Source: Solea solea (lineage: Eukaryota > Chordata > Actinopteri > Pleuronectiformes > Soleidae). Taken from it: a stretch of 64,000 nucleotides of DNA. Under the pieces are notes generated by a model, which was not told the DNA's origin, made no database searches, and saw only the letters and a program-made list of their open reading frames with translations. Both the position numbers and the translations under genes were made by a program. The DNA is taken from NCBI RefSeq assembly GCF_958295425.1, contig NC_081145.1, positions 12,373,099 to 12,437,098 of the forward strand. The letters are read 5' to 3'. Positions 33,101 to 44,488 of the stretch are shown here, piece after piece (within the stretch, counting starts at the first letter, position 1; each line of letters starts with the position of its first letter).

Positions 33101-34118
33101 TGCATAACCACTTAAACTCCATGTGAATGGCAGTTCATCCGTAATCTCACATTATGACCCTTTCTGCTTGGAAAATAATCGGATTTTAAGATGAGGAGTG
33201 AAGCACTCGACTGGAACACATCTGATGCCACCGTAAGAGGATGGGCAGGAGTAACACTATGTCACTAAGGCTTGTGACTTCCTCTGTATCATAGGGGAGT
33301 TAATAACATCCTAACATAGCATGTACGTGCTGTGCATTAATAAATGCTGCATATTTACACTATATTAATATTATTTTTATTATTATTTAAACAACTTAAT
33401 TGTATATAGAAAATACAGTGTGTAGAAAGATGCATTCAATAAAAATCATGGAATTATTTCATGCCACCTATAAAAAGTCATTTCATATTTGAAATATGAA
33501 ATGATGATCGCGTGTGTGTGTATATACATTAAGTGCATCTGTAAGCATTCAACTAACAACTAAAAGCATTTTCTTTTCACACCAGACGTCAACTATGAGT
33601 GCAGATCTCAGCAAACTGAAGGACAAAAATGAGAATCTGCTGCAAGGTGAAAATGTGCTTGAATCAATACAATCAATAGTTTAGACATCTGTGGTACGAC
33701 TTGTGTTGTTTGTGGTCTAAAGCCCTCAGAGACCAGACTGGAATCTTTATTTTCACTGAACCAGGGATGTATCCAGAAATGACTCACACTGAAATAGGCT
33801 AACATATAGAGCAATATCTACTATTATCAGTGCAATCTTCATTGTTTTGAATTCACATGCCTTGTCTATCTTCCTTTGTGTGGATGATGTGGAAATCTGG
33901 ATTTTGTTTTCTAATTATGTCACGTTTTTTCTTATTATTATTTAAGATGTAAGGTTTAAGTGGCCGATCCAGGATCATCACACTGCGGTAGATGCATCTT
34001 TGGATTTTGAAGTGCCAATCCTAGATGAGTGTTCAGATGAGTGCGACCTGCAGGGAAGAACACCTTCCCTCTATCCTGATGGAATATTCCAGGCTGAGCT
34101 TATAGATATTTGTAGCCC

Positions 34119-34163
<45 letters not shown>

Positions 34164-34191
34164 CGAAGAGGAGGGAGGAGAAAACAAATGA
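27111..34191 (+). CDS. Large coiled-coil protein, family not identified
   Basis: Reconstructed as 22 exons, total 2883 nt, 960 aa, all phases consistent. Exons: 27111-27226, 27487-27637, 27719-27783, 27876-28155, 28247-28308, 28393-28528, 28606-28731, 28847-28972, 29045-29149, 29242-29391, 29473-29690, 29773-30037, 30453-30558, 30689-30731, 31424-31532, 31749-31824, 31919-32001, 32089-32175, 32427-32543, 32657-32812, 33586-33646, 33947-34191. The N-terminal 200 residues are Ser-rich and not helical-looking. About residues 205-600 are strong heptad coiled coil, with blocks such as KRIKELEAERSELIRQKDEL and LKAMVSHWTEKWQKVALTL. The C-terminal third is acidic and ends in 15 Asp, EEEGGENK. The first exon's donor (gtatct at 27227) is chosen for phase; a better-looking gtaggc at 27186 gives the wrong frame, so the 5' end may need another exon. 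The acceptor at 31424 is chosen because the nearer one at 31432 breaks the frame. There is no signal peptide or membrane segment. A structural, cytoskeletal or centrosomal role is a guess only. Confidence 0.8.
30639..30662. repeat. (CA)n microsatellite
   Basis: Short CA run in the intron just before the 43-nt exon 14 of the coiled-coil gene. Confidence 0.85.
34120..34164 (+). repeat. (GAT)n microsatellite inside coding sequence
   Basis: Fifteen Asp codons in a row (fourteen GAT, then GAC) followed by GAAGAG codons. This is a trinucleotide microsatellite translated as the acidic C-terminal tail of the coiled-coil protein. Confidence 0.95.
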
Positions 34192-34802
34192 GGTGTTTCA
34201 TGAAAATCTAACTTGCTGACCTGCTAAGAACCAGCCAGTCTCTCTACTATGTAACTTATATTGCATGCATTAATTCAGATCTGGATTTTTATATTAACCC
34301 TTTGGTAGATAATCATAAATACAAAGATTGTGATATAGTTGTAGCAACAGCAGTATAAACATATTTACCTCAGGCAATAGTAGTAGTGTTGACAGAAAAC
34401 AGAGAGACGGCAACCTCAGGCTATAATGAGTTTATCACTTTTACATGCAGGATATCCAAACGTGTTGAGAAAAGGTGTTGTGAACTTAGAGTTATACATA
34501 TGGTTTGATAAAGTACATTCATCAAATGAATCACAAAATGTACTTATGTTACAGGGAATGAACAATTCTGATATTTTTAGGTTTGTTTGTGTGTTGCTAA
34601 AACCGTCACAAACACATTATTGAACAGGCTCCCGGGCTTAAAGATTTTATTTGTTGGAATTCAGAAATCCATCACTTACAACTGTAGCATCGGTCAACAC
34701 AATCAACATCAGCTGTGAGCACTTTACGTCAAAGGTTATTGTGGATGCCCTGCTGACACTGTGTTAAGTCCACACGATATATTAAGCACATGTTTCAGAG
34801 CT
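34192..34802. other. Shared 3' region of two convergent genes
   Basis: The coiled-coil gene (+) and the synaptotagmin-like gene (-) converge here. A minus-strand AATAAA word at about 34646-34651 is a plausible polyadenylation signal for the latter. No further coding sequence is seen. Confidence 0.5.
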
Positions 34803-37781
34803 TTACAGAAGTTCAGGTTGGACACTGTGCCAGCGAGTCTGCTCCATCTGAAAGCTGCACATGTCTCTCCAGTGAGCACGGCCTGCGTCTGCAGCCTTGG
34901 CACCGATGAGGACTCGGCAGAGGACTTTACCGTCTGAATGGGCTTGATTCTGTCAAATATGAGAAAAGTGAAATCAAAGCTACTTTTTTTTTAGTTTATT
35001 ATTTAATTGTGAGGAGTGACATTTACCTGCATGATTATGTACTCGAGCATGAGGGGGAGCTGACTGACGTCTCCTGGTGGAAGGTCAAAGAGGAATGAAG
35101 TGTTCCACAATGCAGAGGGACCTCGCTCAGTTTCTCTGCTGCTGATCACAGTTCTCTCATGATGCAGATTGACCACCACCTGGTAATCTGTTACAGATTG
35201 AAAATGAAACACAGAAATGAGACTCTAAAGTATTAAAGTAAAGTAAATGGTAAGACAACACAATATGACAATTTGACAGCTGTAACATTGAAAAATAAAC
35301 CTGTGCTGATATGCCACATAGAAAAATATAACTTTTTTAATATTTGTCTTTCCTTTAAAGCTGCATTACCACTGGATTTTACTGCATCCAGTATCTCTGC
35401 ATTAAATTAGACATGTATTTAAATCATGCCGTCCGACTGTATTTTATGTTGTTTAAAGATTCAAGGGCAAAAGTATTACACTATATGAGAGTGATATCAT
35501 ACAAATCTAATGGCTCTAGGATATAAATAATGCCTTTAGACAGGCTAATGCAAACAAAGATTAGATCTGTTCATTTCAGAGGCCCAGAGATTGAAACATT
35601 TTCCTGGGGATTGTAGTGAAGGATTAAACCACAATGTCATTAAAAAAGAGGGGGATGATCTCCTGCTGCATTTGGTTCCTGTAGACATCATTTAATCCCC
35701 TCGACATTAAAAGCAAACATAGGGAATTACTTTACCTCTGTCCCTGAAAGGCACAAGGCGACATAATAATATTGCCACACTCTGTATCAAATACATTTTG
35801 TTTAAATTGAATCAAAGTGCTAGTTTTACCTGGTGCTGCCGACGTGTGGATGACTTTGTCTAGATTATCTGCTCTGAGGACTGAGGTTTTGATCCGATGG
35901 GTTGGCGTCTGATACTGAAGCGAAATGAAGATCTGTGGAGGACAGCTAAGCCCCTGATGTGTCACTGCATCCTGGAAGACCAAAGTCAGCGGGCTTAAGT
36001 TCACACAGAGAAGAAACCGTACACCAATCACAAACACTAACTAGGAAACAATACGTGTAAGAATACTGACCACAGTTTTTGCTCCTGGGTTCATAACAGG
36101 TGAATGTGGCCATACCTCTCTGAAAATATACAGCTGTTCTTATCAACAATAATTGAATACATCACTACCTGTTTTAGTGTCCACTTGTTTGGGTTGAGTT
36201 CTTTTGTGAAGTGAAATGGATGTTCTGCTCTCCAGTCCTGTCCACCACATCCCACCTCCAGTTCACCCAGTGCGGTGCTTCTGAGGCCGTGTGATTCCCG
36301 AGTGTACACAACTACTCTGAAAGTGCACCTCTGAAGCTCGCTCACGGAGTTCACCGTCAGAAGCAGCAGCACGTTGAAGCTGCTCCGAGTAGACGCTTGT
36401 ATGGGACAGGGATACAGAGGCGGAAGGCTGCCCAGCACAGACACGTCCTCCAGTTTGTGAGGCGTCCCAGTGAGGCCAAGGACAGTGACTGCCAGGGTGT
36501 GTTGCTCTGGGGAGAAGGCCATAGTGAAATGGAGACAGGGTTTTGGTGATACTGGCTGTTTGCAGCTCACACTGGAGCCATAGCTCAGTGGAACTAGAGG
36601 GATTGGTTCTTCAGGCATAGAAGGAGAGATGGAACTGGGGCTGGTGAGCCTGCTGTGTTCATTACAAGATAGTGTATCCCCAGTAATGGTACAGCGTCTC
36701 TGCAGAGCTTTGCATGTCTTGGACAACAGTCCCAGTTTGGGAAATGAAGACAAGGAAGTGTGGCTCGGATCAATGGGTTTATAAAGGGGTGACGTCAGCG
36801 GTGGTGTGCTGAGACGACGCAAGGAAAAATAAGACTTTGGCGGCTCCTTCCGTTCAGAGGCAGTTCGAGCTCCATTAGAAAATGACCCAGAGGTAAATTT
36901 GTCCTCTGAAGGGGCAGAGCTTGTGAATGTGGAGTTAAACTCCAGCATATCTCCATCCAGGTCTTCATATTGCTGCCTGAATGCTATCGTCGATGTCAAG
37001 GGAGGTGAGCTCTGGGTTAAGGTCACAGGCTCAGCAGGGGCAGCAGGTGCTGACGTCACAGGATCTTTGTCTTTCCCAGAGCAGATGTGACTTTCCCTCC
37101 AGCACAGAACACATCCCAGAATCAAGGAGAGGCAAAAGACGATCAGTCCGACCAAGAGAAGAACTTGAAGGTGAACTGCAAGCATAAGAGAGGATGATTA
37201 GTCCAATCAGATGCCAGTCATTTCAGTTTACCCTAATGCAACACCTGAATTATGCAATTGAAAATTTGCTTGAAAGTATAAAGACTGAACACGTTTCTCA
37301 TTTATGTAGCTGCTATTTGTGGAAATTTTGAAAATAAAAAGTGGTTGTCATGTTCATTTACACTTCTCCATACTAAAAATCCACATTAAAGAGTTAGTCA
37401 CAGATTACCTTTTTACCCTGAGCTTGTTGAGTTTAGGAGGATGAACACTGAATCAAAGTGGGAATATTGCACTAAAACAACTTAGAAAGAATACTTTTAG
37501 CTTTGGCATTTTGAAAATGAAATAACCTTAATTGAACCTTAATTAATGGTCAGTATGGACCGTTTAAAATAACTGCAGTGACCGGTGACTTGCTTTGGAC
37601 TCAGACACAACTCGATCCTATAAGAACATACAGTACCTTCTAATTGTTTGGTAAACAGGACTTGCACCAGAAGCCAGAGGAAGAGTATGACCATGATGCC
37701 CTCTATCATCCCCTTACAGCAGAAGAGCAGCACCGACTGCCACAGAGGCTGACCTGGGTACTCATCGTCATGATAAGGCAT
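34803..37781 (-). CDS. Synaptotagmin-like membrane protein with two C2 domains
   Basis: Five coding exons in transcript order: 37637-37781, 36169-37175, 35830-35971, 35027-35187, 34803-34949. They total 1602 nt, phases agree, 533 aa. The N-terminus (MPYHDDEYPG) is followed by a hydrophobic stretch at about 25-43, a short KQLE break and a second one at about 50-72 ending in Cys/Trp-rich LGCVLCW. A Ser/Pro-rich linker follows, then C2A (about 260-380, starting LHFTMAFSPEQHTLAVTVLG) and C2B (about 390-520). The C-terminal HWRDM and later WHSV are the usual end of a synaptotagmin C2B. The aspartates that bind calcium in classical C2 domains are not evident, so a calcium-independent trafficking role is inferred. 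I cannot say which synaptotagmin number this is. An AATAAA at about 34646-34651 could end the transcript. Confidence 0.85.
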
Positions 37782-38104
37782 GGTGCAAACCGTCTGTAGA
37801 TGGCTTTCCTAAAGAACAGTCCACAGAAGCAGAGAGGTCCCAGTAAAGAAGATCATTTGCTTGACCGTTGAAAACATATTCAAGCCATCAGTGTTGAGTC
37901 CTCTCTCCACACACTGTTGTTTCAGAGGTTCAGTCAAAACCATTGTTGTAGAGTGTCAAAAACAAAAAGGCAAAAAAAGAAATCCCTTAAATATCTTGAG
38001 GATTTAGGATCATGAGGTTCACGTGTGGGTGACGTCATAAACGCCTGCACATTACATGACATGCCAAAAGACCATGCATAAATTCAGATTTAGTATTAAT
38101 CTTA

Positions 38105-38331
38105 CTAACTCCCCTGATCTAAACTCATCCTGTCATCCAAACTTTCTATATACAGAGGGTCCCAGTCTTCATCCCACGACAGTGATCCACTCATCTGCAC
38201 AGTGACATGACCTGTGTTATTTCTCCCTGGTGGGCGGAGACTCCCGGCAGTGATGTCCATCTCACAATACTTAATACTCATTTGTGCCTGCAGCATCTTT
38301 CTTCCACACTGTTCCACATACCAGTGCAGCA
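38105..38331 (-). CDS. Orphan open frame, possible exon or small protein
   Basis: A minus-strand frame that may begin after an acceptor-like ttattcag at 38332 or at the Met at 38317 (70 aa). It includes GSLRPPGRNNTGHVTVQMSG and then SLSWDEDWDPLYIESLDDR before a TAG. Its composition looks protein-like, unlike the other short frames nearby. A donor-like gttagt overlaps the stop. Splicing into the synaptotagmin-like start exon does not keep frame. It may be an upstream exon of that gene by a route I cannot see, or noise. Confidence 0.3.
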
Positions 38332-38739
38332 GTGTCTGAATAACTATCCTGGCAGTAAATCCTTTAACTCATTCTCTGACCTCCCCCCACAGTTTTTATC
38401 TGCTGTGAGACAGCCTCTATCACGCTGTAGGTCAGCTGGAGGAATGAACTCTTAACACAGACTCTTTCTGCTTCTCCTGTTTCTGACATGCAGATTTTTT
38501 AATTTTATAAACCCAATATGATGTAAAATATATGCTTGCTTTGTCACCGCTTTAACAAATAAACAAAACCTCACAGACAATAAACCCAGGACACAAATAG
38601 CTTAAAATCAACTTCCCCATTCAGGTTTCAGGTTGATGATATTGAGAGCACAGATGTAAAAAAATGAACTGAAACAAAAATGGCTGCATGACCTCAGTGA
38701 AAATGAAATGGTGCATGTTTTGTTCAGAGGAGGAAATAC

Positions 38740-38905
38740 TACCCTCATGTGGCCACTCATGGTCCTGAAAAGGGTTCTCCAGTTTCCTCCCAGAGTCCAA
38801 AAACATGCTGGGATTGGCACCAGCGACTACTGCGACCCTAATGTGGAGGATAAAGAGGTAGAAGATGAATGAATGAATGAATGAATGAATGAATGAATGA
38901 ATGCA
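38740..38905 (-). mobile_element. LINE 3'-end fragment with (AATG)n tail
   Basis: Read on the minus strand it goes from (TTCA)n into cttctacctctttatcctcc, then gtcgctggtgccaatcccag and tttttggactctgggaggaa. This order is typical of the abundant fish L2-like repeat with a cttctaccgctttatcc end. The (AATG)n microsatellite at 38864-38903 is its tail. Confidence 0.65.
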
Positions 38906-40210
38906 TTTTAGCTCAATCAATGAAGAGAGGTGAGATGCAACTGAAATAAACAGAGAACTCCGACACACATTCATTATTAACAACATCTTGAGGAACATTA
39001 GAAAGTCACAAACAAAGGACACAGGTTTTCTACAGCACACATGATTGCTTTATTCCTCATGGCCACATGGTTAATCAACATCAACCTTGATTTTCTTTTA
39101 CAGTTGCCAAGTTCACAGTGACATTTTTTATGTAATATGTCCACATGATTGTCCATATATGATAATCTATTTCAGCAGATGGCTAAACCAACACTTATTT
39201 GCATATTTCTCAAAAAGAGTGAGGTAGTACTGTTTCAGTGTTTACTTGAGGTCATTAATGATACATTCTTTGCGTTTATACAAATACAACACAGCAATAT
39301 ATTATGAGAAGAAACATAACAGTAATGAGTCCAGAGGACATTCCTGAGTCCAGAATAAATTCCCATGAAATTTACTAACATGGGAATCAAATGAGGTAAA
39401 TGATATATATCGCATCTGTCTAACCATTCTGTCTCCCAAGAGAGAACGTGTCGCCCAATTCTTTTTTTTTGTCTGACTCGCAGCTGACATTAAAACAACT
39501 TTGCACTTTATCAGGCCAGGCCAAATGATTAAATAAGAAAATTATAAAATAATAGTTAAAAAAAAAAAAAAAAAAAACATGTTTCAAAAGGAAAGAAAAT
39601 CCAACCAAAATCATACCAACGACCAGTTGCTTTAAATTCTATTTGATTAATCCGTAAACACTACAGCAGACCCTGAACTATGATCTTCCACTGAAGTGAA
39701 ACAATACATTTATGGGGATAAAAGAAAAAATGGCAGAAGCCGTTATAAACGGGAGATATGTTATGATACTGAGCTGCAGCTTTTTGGTCTTCACTAGCTG
39801 CACTTTGGCGTCCACGCTGTTCTACAGACAGCTGTGGGGGAAAGGCAGCTCCAGATCTGTTTGATATTTAGCTTCAAGTGTAAGAGATTTCCACTAGATG
39901 ATGGAACTGGTTCACATTGTGCATTTACTGCTCTAAAGACACTTCTAAATAACCATTGTTAAAGCACTTTACACACAAATGCCAGCACATCTAAAAAAAG
40001 AAAAAAAGGCTTCTGACACTGACAGGCACTGAGGTAAACTGTGATCCAAATCAAAGCTGCAGTCACTCTGGAAGAATCTGAGGTCAAACAACAACGTGCT
40101 CTTAACAAGAACGATTCAAAGCACATTACACTGTCAAAGTAATGAAAAACAATGCTGGAAAAACTGTTGCTGCAGCCCCAAAGTGTTTATACGGCGCTTG
40201 TCTGGGAGCC

Positions 40211-43200
40211 TTAGTTGGGTCCTTTTGAGGAGGTCGAGGATGACGATGATGTGGGACTATGAGAGGAGAGGGCACTGAAACCACTGGTTCCTGCCTGAGT
40301 TACAGCCTGTGATGCCACGGGAGCCACAGATTTCTGAGCAAACAGCATTCCTTTAAATGAAATCAGATGAAGGTTTAACATTTCAAAGAATCACTAACAA
40401 AAATACATATGATTTGGTTTGTTATATTTAACGCAAGTTGGAAAATGATAAAGATGCAGCAACACAAAGAAACAAGGAGAGAACTGACGCACAACCCAGT
40501 TAACGATTGACATCACACTGATAACCAGCCTCTCAACAAACCAATGCTGTTTTTACACTTCTGCTTTTTTATTGATCAAAATAATATTTTGTTTTACTTT
40601 TTTTATTAAAAGGTTTGAGCAGCATATTATATATTGAACAGAATTTAATGAATTAAAAAAATGAAGACAAAAGAAATATTGGAAATCATCTTGTTAAAAA
40701 AAATGTAAATACTTTTTTATGAGATTCACTGAAATAATAATTAAAAAAAAAACGTGTTTCCTTTTCAAATTAAATGATGTTAAATACCTGAGTAGATAGT
40801 TCCATTAACCTCCACAGACATGCTGATACTGGCTGCTCCATTAGTGGAGATACTCAGGGACAAATCCTGTTTTTTCTCTGTGGAAGAACACCAACAACGA
40901 AACCAGTTAATGGACTTTGTTACGCTCATGTTAATTAAGGGTAAGCTCTGTGACATTGAAGAAACTCACCGTGTCCATTGTTAAGCTTGAGGTTCATTGG
41001 GTTGAAGTGAGAGGCCATGGCCAGGAGGTTTTGTTGGAGGGCCTGCTGCATGAGACGCTGCTGCTCCTCTGCCAGCCGCATCATCTTCTTCTCTGGAGTG
41101 TCAGTCATTGCTCCTGCTGCTCCTCGCTCCAGTCTCTCTCTGAGGTGCTCTATTGTGGCAGCCTGTGCCAACTGCTGCTGCTGCTGCTGCCCCAAAGCCA
41201 GAGCCATGGGCAGTCGGCTGGGAATTACAGGGGTGGCGGTCTCATCTGGTTGGGAAAAATGATGGCAGTTTCCCATTAGATTAAGTGGCTGTAGTTCATG
41301 ATATCCATGAAATGTAATCCTGTCAGTGTGAATTGCATTGTTACAGGGGAGAAAAAAAAAAATCTATTTCATGATCAATCAGCTAAATGTGTAGAAAGAT
41401 TTTAAACTACTGAAAGCAGAGCGTGCGAGTGCAGCAGAGCCATTGGAATTTTCACTCATCATTCATGAAGCTCAATAACTCACAGCCGCTGCAGGCTCTA
41501 TTGCCGATTATCGCTGCACACTTTGGTCAATTTTCCACCCCACATTTTCATTGGATTTCACCAATGAAATCCCTCACTGTTCAACCAAGATACAACCTGC
41601 ATTGTATCTTGATTATAGCTTAAACTGAGCGGCAGAATCCATGTGTACATTCTTAGTGTGGACTGAGACTATAACAGAGAGATCAGCACAAGGCAGCCAC
41701 ATTATTTACTTATTTATTAATTTATTTATGGCTCACCGTGATGGAGAAAGTACTTTTCAAATGTGTTATAATAGCCCCTCAGGAGTCCTCTAATGGTATG
41801 GAATCTTAACTGGTTATTTAAAGGTGATCTCCAACAGCGATCACCAGCTTTATAACAAAGACAATCAGAGTTACGCTGTATTTTTTTACCTGTGTTTCTC
41901 CTTAGGTTTGGACTCGCTGAGGTATTCAGGCTGTTGTGAGCCATTGGTGTGGTTTGAATTGAGGGAGAAGAGAGGAGAGATTGTGGAGTAGCACTTGGGG
42001 AGGGAGAGTAGCGGTACAGGCTGTTTGTGTAGCTGGGACGTCGACCTTCTCTGCGGTTACTGTCGATGGCAGCCTGCAGCTCACCGGGAGAACTCAGCCG
42101 TTTCTTCTCGCACTCAAATGGGTACAGATACTTCATATACCTACAGGGAACAGTATCAGTGTCAGAGATTTAAACGTATAGAGGGATTGTATTTAAACTA
42201 AATTCACAAAGTTGCTGCAATTAATAAGTTACAGGTCATCATGTAACAAACTAGGAACAGAAAATGTGATATTTCTAAATGACTTCCTCATGCAACGAAA
42301 ACAATCCCACCCTAACCAGAGAGAATGAGCAGATCTCATGGGTTTCATTTGTAAAAAGGACATTATAAATGTGCATTTGATGTAAAGTTCATGTCATTAG
42401 AATATAACGCAATATTCTTTATATAGAGGATTACAAAGCTGAAGGGAAGTTATACTGTAATATCCACTAGTTTTGGAAATATCTGTATCTCTCTAACTGA
42501 AGGCTGAAAACATTATTATGATTATTACATTTGTACTCAAAAAGACACATTTAAAGAATGTGATTACACTCTATTTTACTGTGATAATAACACACTGCAC
42601 CACATATCACTGATCAAGTAAAGATAATCAAATTCACTTGGGTCATTATTTTTTCCTTCATGTTAATGGTTTACTTTTTGACATTTGAGGACTAAATTTA
42701 AAATTAACAAAAAAAAAAAGAAAAACTAAATGTGCATGCAATTACATTACTACAGTTGTTCCATTGTCAGAGACCATGCTTCTTCATATTGACTCTCCTT
42801 TTGTTTCTCTAATTATCTGTCAGAAGCAACAACCTCATGAGCCGTTGTGTCACAGATCTAAGAGACACCTACTGGGTGCGGAGGGTGAACGCAGCGCTGG
42901 TGATGGACGTTGGGAGGTTGAGACCTTTGGTGATTTCCCTCCAGATCTTCTTGTTAATAACCTCCACCAGGCCTCCCTTCTCTGTCACAAGCTTGTAAAG
43001 TCGGTACAAGTCCAGCACCTGCTTTGCCATGATGGGGATACGGTTCACAGGAGTTCCTGAACAAAATATGAGAATAAATATACAAGTGACGGTCAGTGAT
43101 TTGTACTCCTGTGAGAGGCCCGAAGAGGAAGTGGACGACATTCTACCTGAGGGCCTGAGGTTTGCGTTGGGCAATATGGCTTAGTATGCATAATCTGTGA

Positions 43201-44441
43201 GTGTTAACTACCCTAATGACGTTTATTTCAGAAAGATGGGGGCAGGGTTAATTCCAGCAGCAGCTTGGTCGCTGCATTCATTTAAGTGCTTGAGGAGGAG
43301 GAGGGGTCATTACAAAGTCAGCAATTTCCGCCAGTTGGTGGACTGACGGCTAACCCTTCCAATCCTGATTTGGAGGAAAGCCAATTAATGAAGGAGGCTA
43401 AAGAGAAGTTGCGGAAATAAGATTACTTTGTTTTTGACATGCCACGGACACATAAGCACATGGGCCACTGCCGTGACCTTTGCCCACGTAAGTAGATTAT
43501 TGACAGATTTCAGCTGCATTTTCAGTAATTTAGTTTCGACTGGATTTGTTCATATGTTAGAAAATATGTGAAACAATCTGGACAGGCAAACCAGTAGATG
43601 ATACAACCTGTTATAATGGCATATGTTTTAAACACACCATAAATATAATTTAGTTATAAAACCGAAATAATCTTTATTGAACATGGTTTATGTTTAGAGT
43701 ATGTTTTTATCAAATTCAAAAGGCATTTATTCTTAATTTCAGCCATTTAAATTATGTTATATTCAAATGTCTCGTCTTATCGATTTCAGTCATACAACAA
43801 CTGATTTACAATAAATTCATTGATTCATCTTCTACCACTTTATCCTCCACACAGGTCACCAATCCATCACATAGAGACAAATAACCATTGTTACAAAAAA
43901 TTATACAACAAAACAACAATACATTTAAATGTGTAATGCTTTCCCAAATAGCACTCGATTGAATCTTCACAGAAAGTTTTATTTTATATGAAACAACAAT
44001 CAGTTAAATCTACAGAAAACCTCAGTGTAGCTCATCCAAAGATCAGTGGACTTCAGTGATTACTAGAATAATGGATATAAGACAAATCTCTTCCACAAAA
44101 GAACTGAGTTACACCTGCTAGTGTATTTGCTGTTTGGTAGTCTTACCCCTTTTCTGCATAAAGACAAAGAGGTCATCGAGAAACTCCTTCCTCTGTGGGT
44201 CATTGTCCAGTTCATACAGCTGTTAATACAAACAAACAAACAAACAAACAAACAAACAAACAAATAAATAAATAAGTAAATAAACAAACAAAACAAGCTA
44301 TGAATAGTTTCTCCACGATCATTTCAGAGTTTGTTTTTAACGTAGACCTATCAAATCTTCTGACCTTGGCAAAATCCCTGGATGGTTCTCCTCTTACTTT
44401 TCCTCCATCATTTTCCTCAGTCCAGACGGCACTTCCTCTCT

Positions 44442-44488
<47 letters not shown>

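Larger units (their letters stand above)
37782..40210. other. Region between synaptotagmin-like gene and arid3b stop
   Basis: From about 39030 to 40210 this is probably arid3b 3'UTR, since a minus-strand AATAAA lies at 39049-39054. A LINE-tail fragment with an (AATG)n run lies at about 38740-38905. An orphan open frame lies at 38105-38331. Confidence 0.5.

Noticed and set aside
40950..41279. 109-codon and 81-codon plus-strand frames
   Set aside because: Antisense shadows of arid3b exon 7 and its Gln-rich run.
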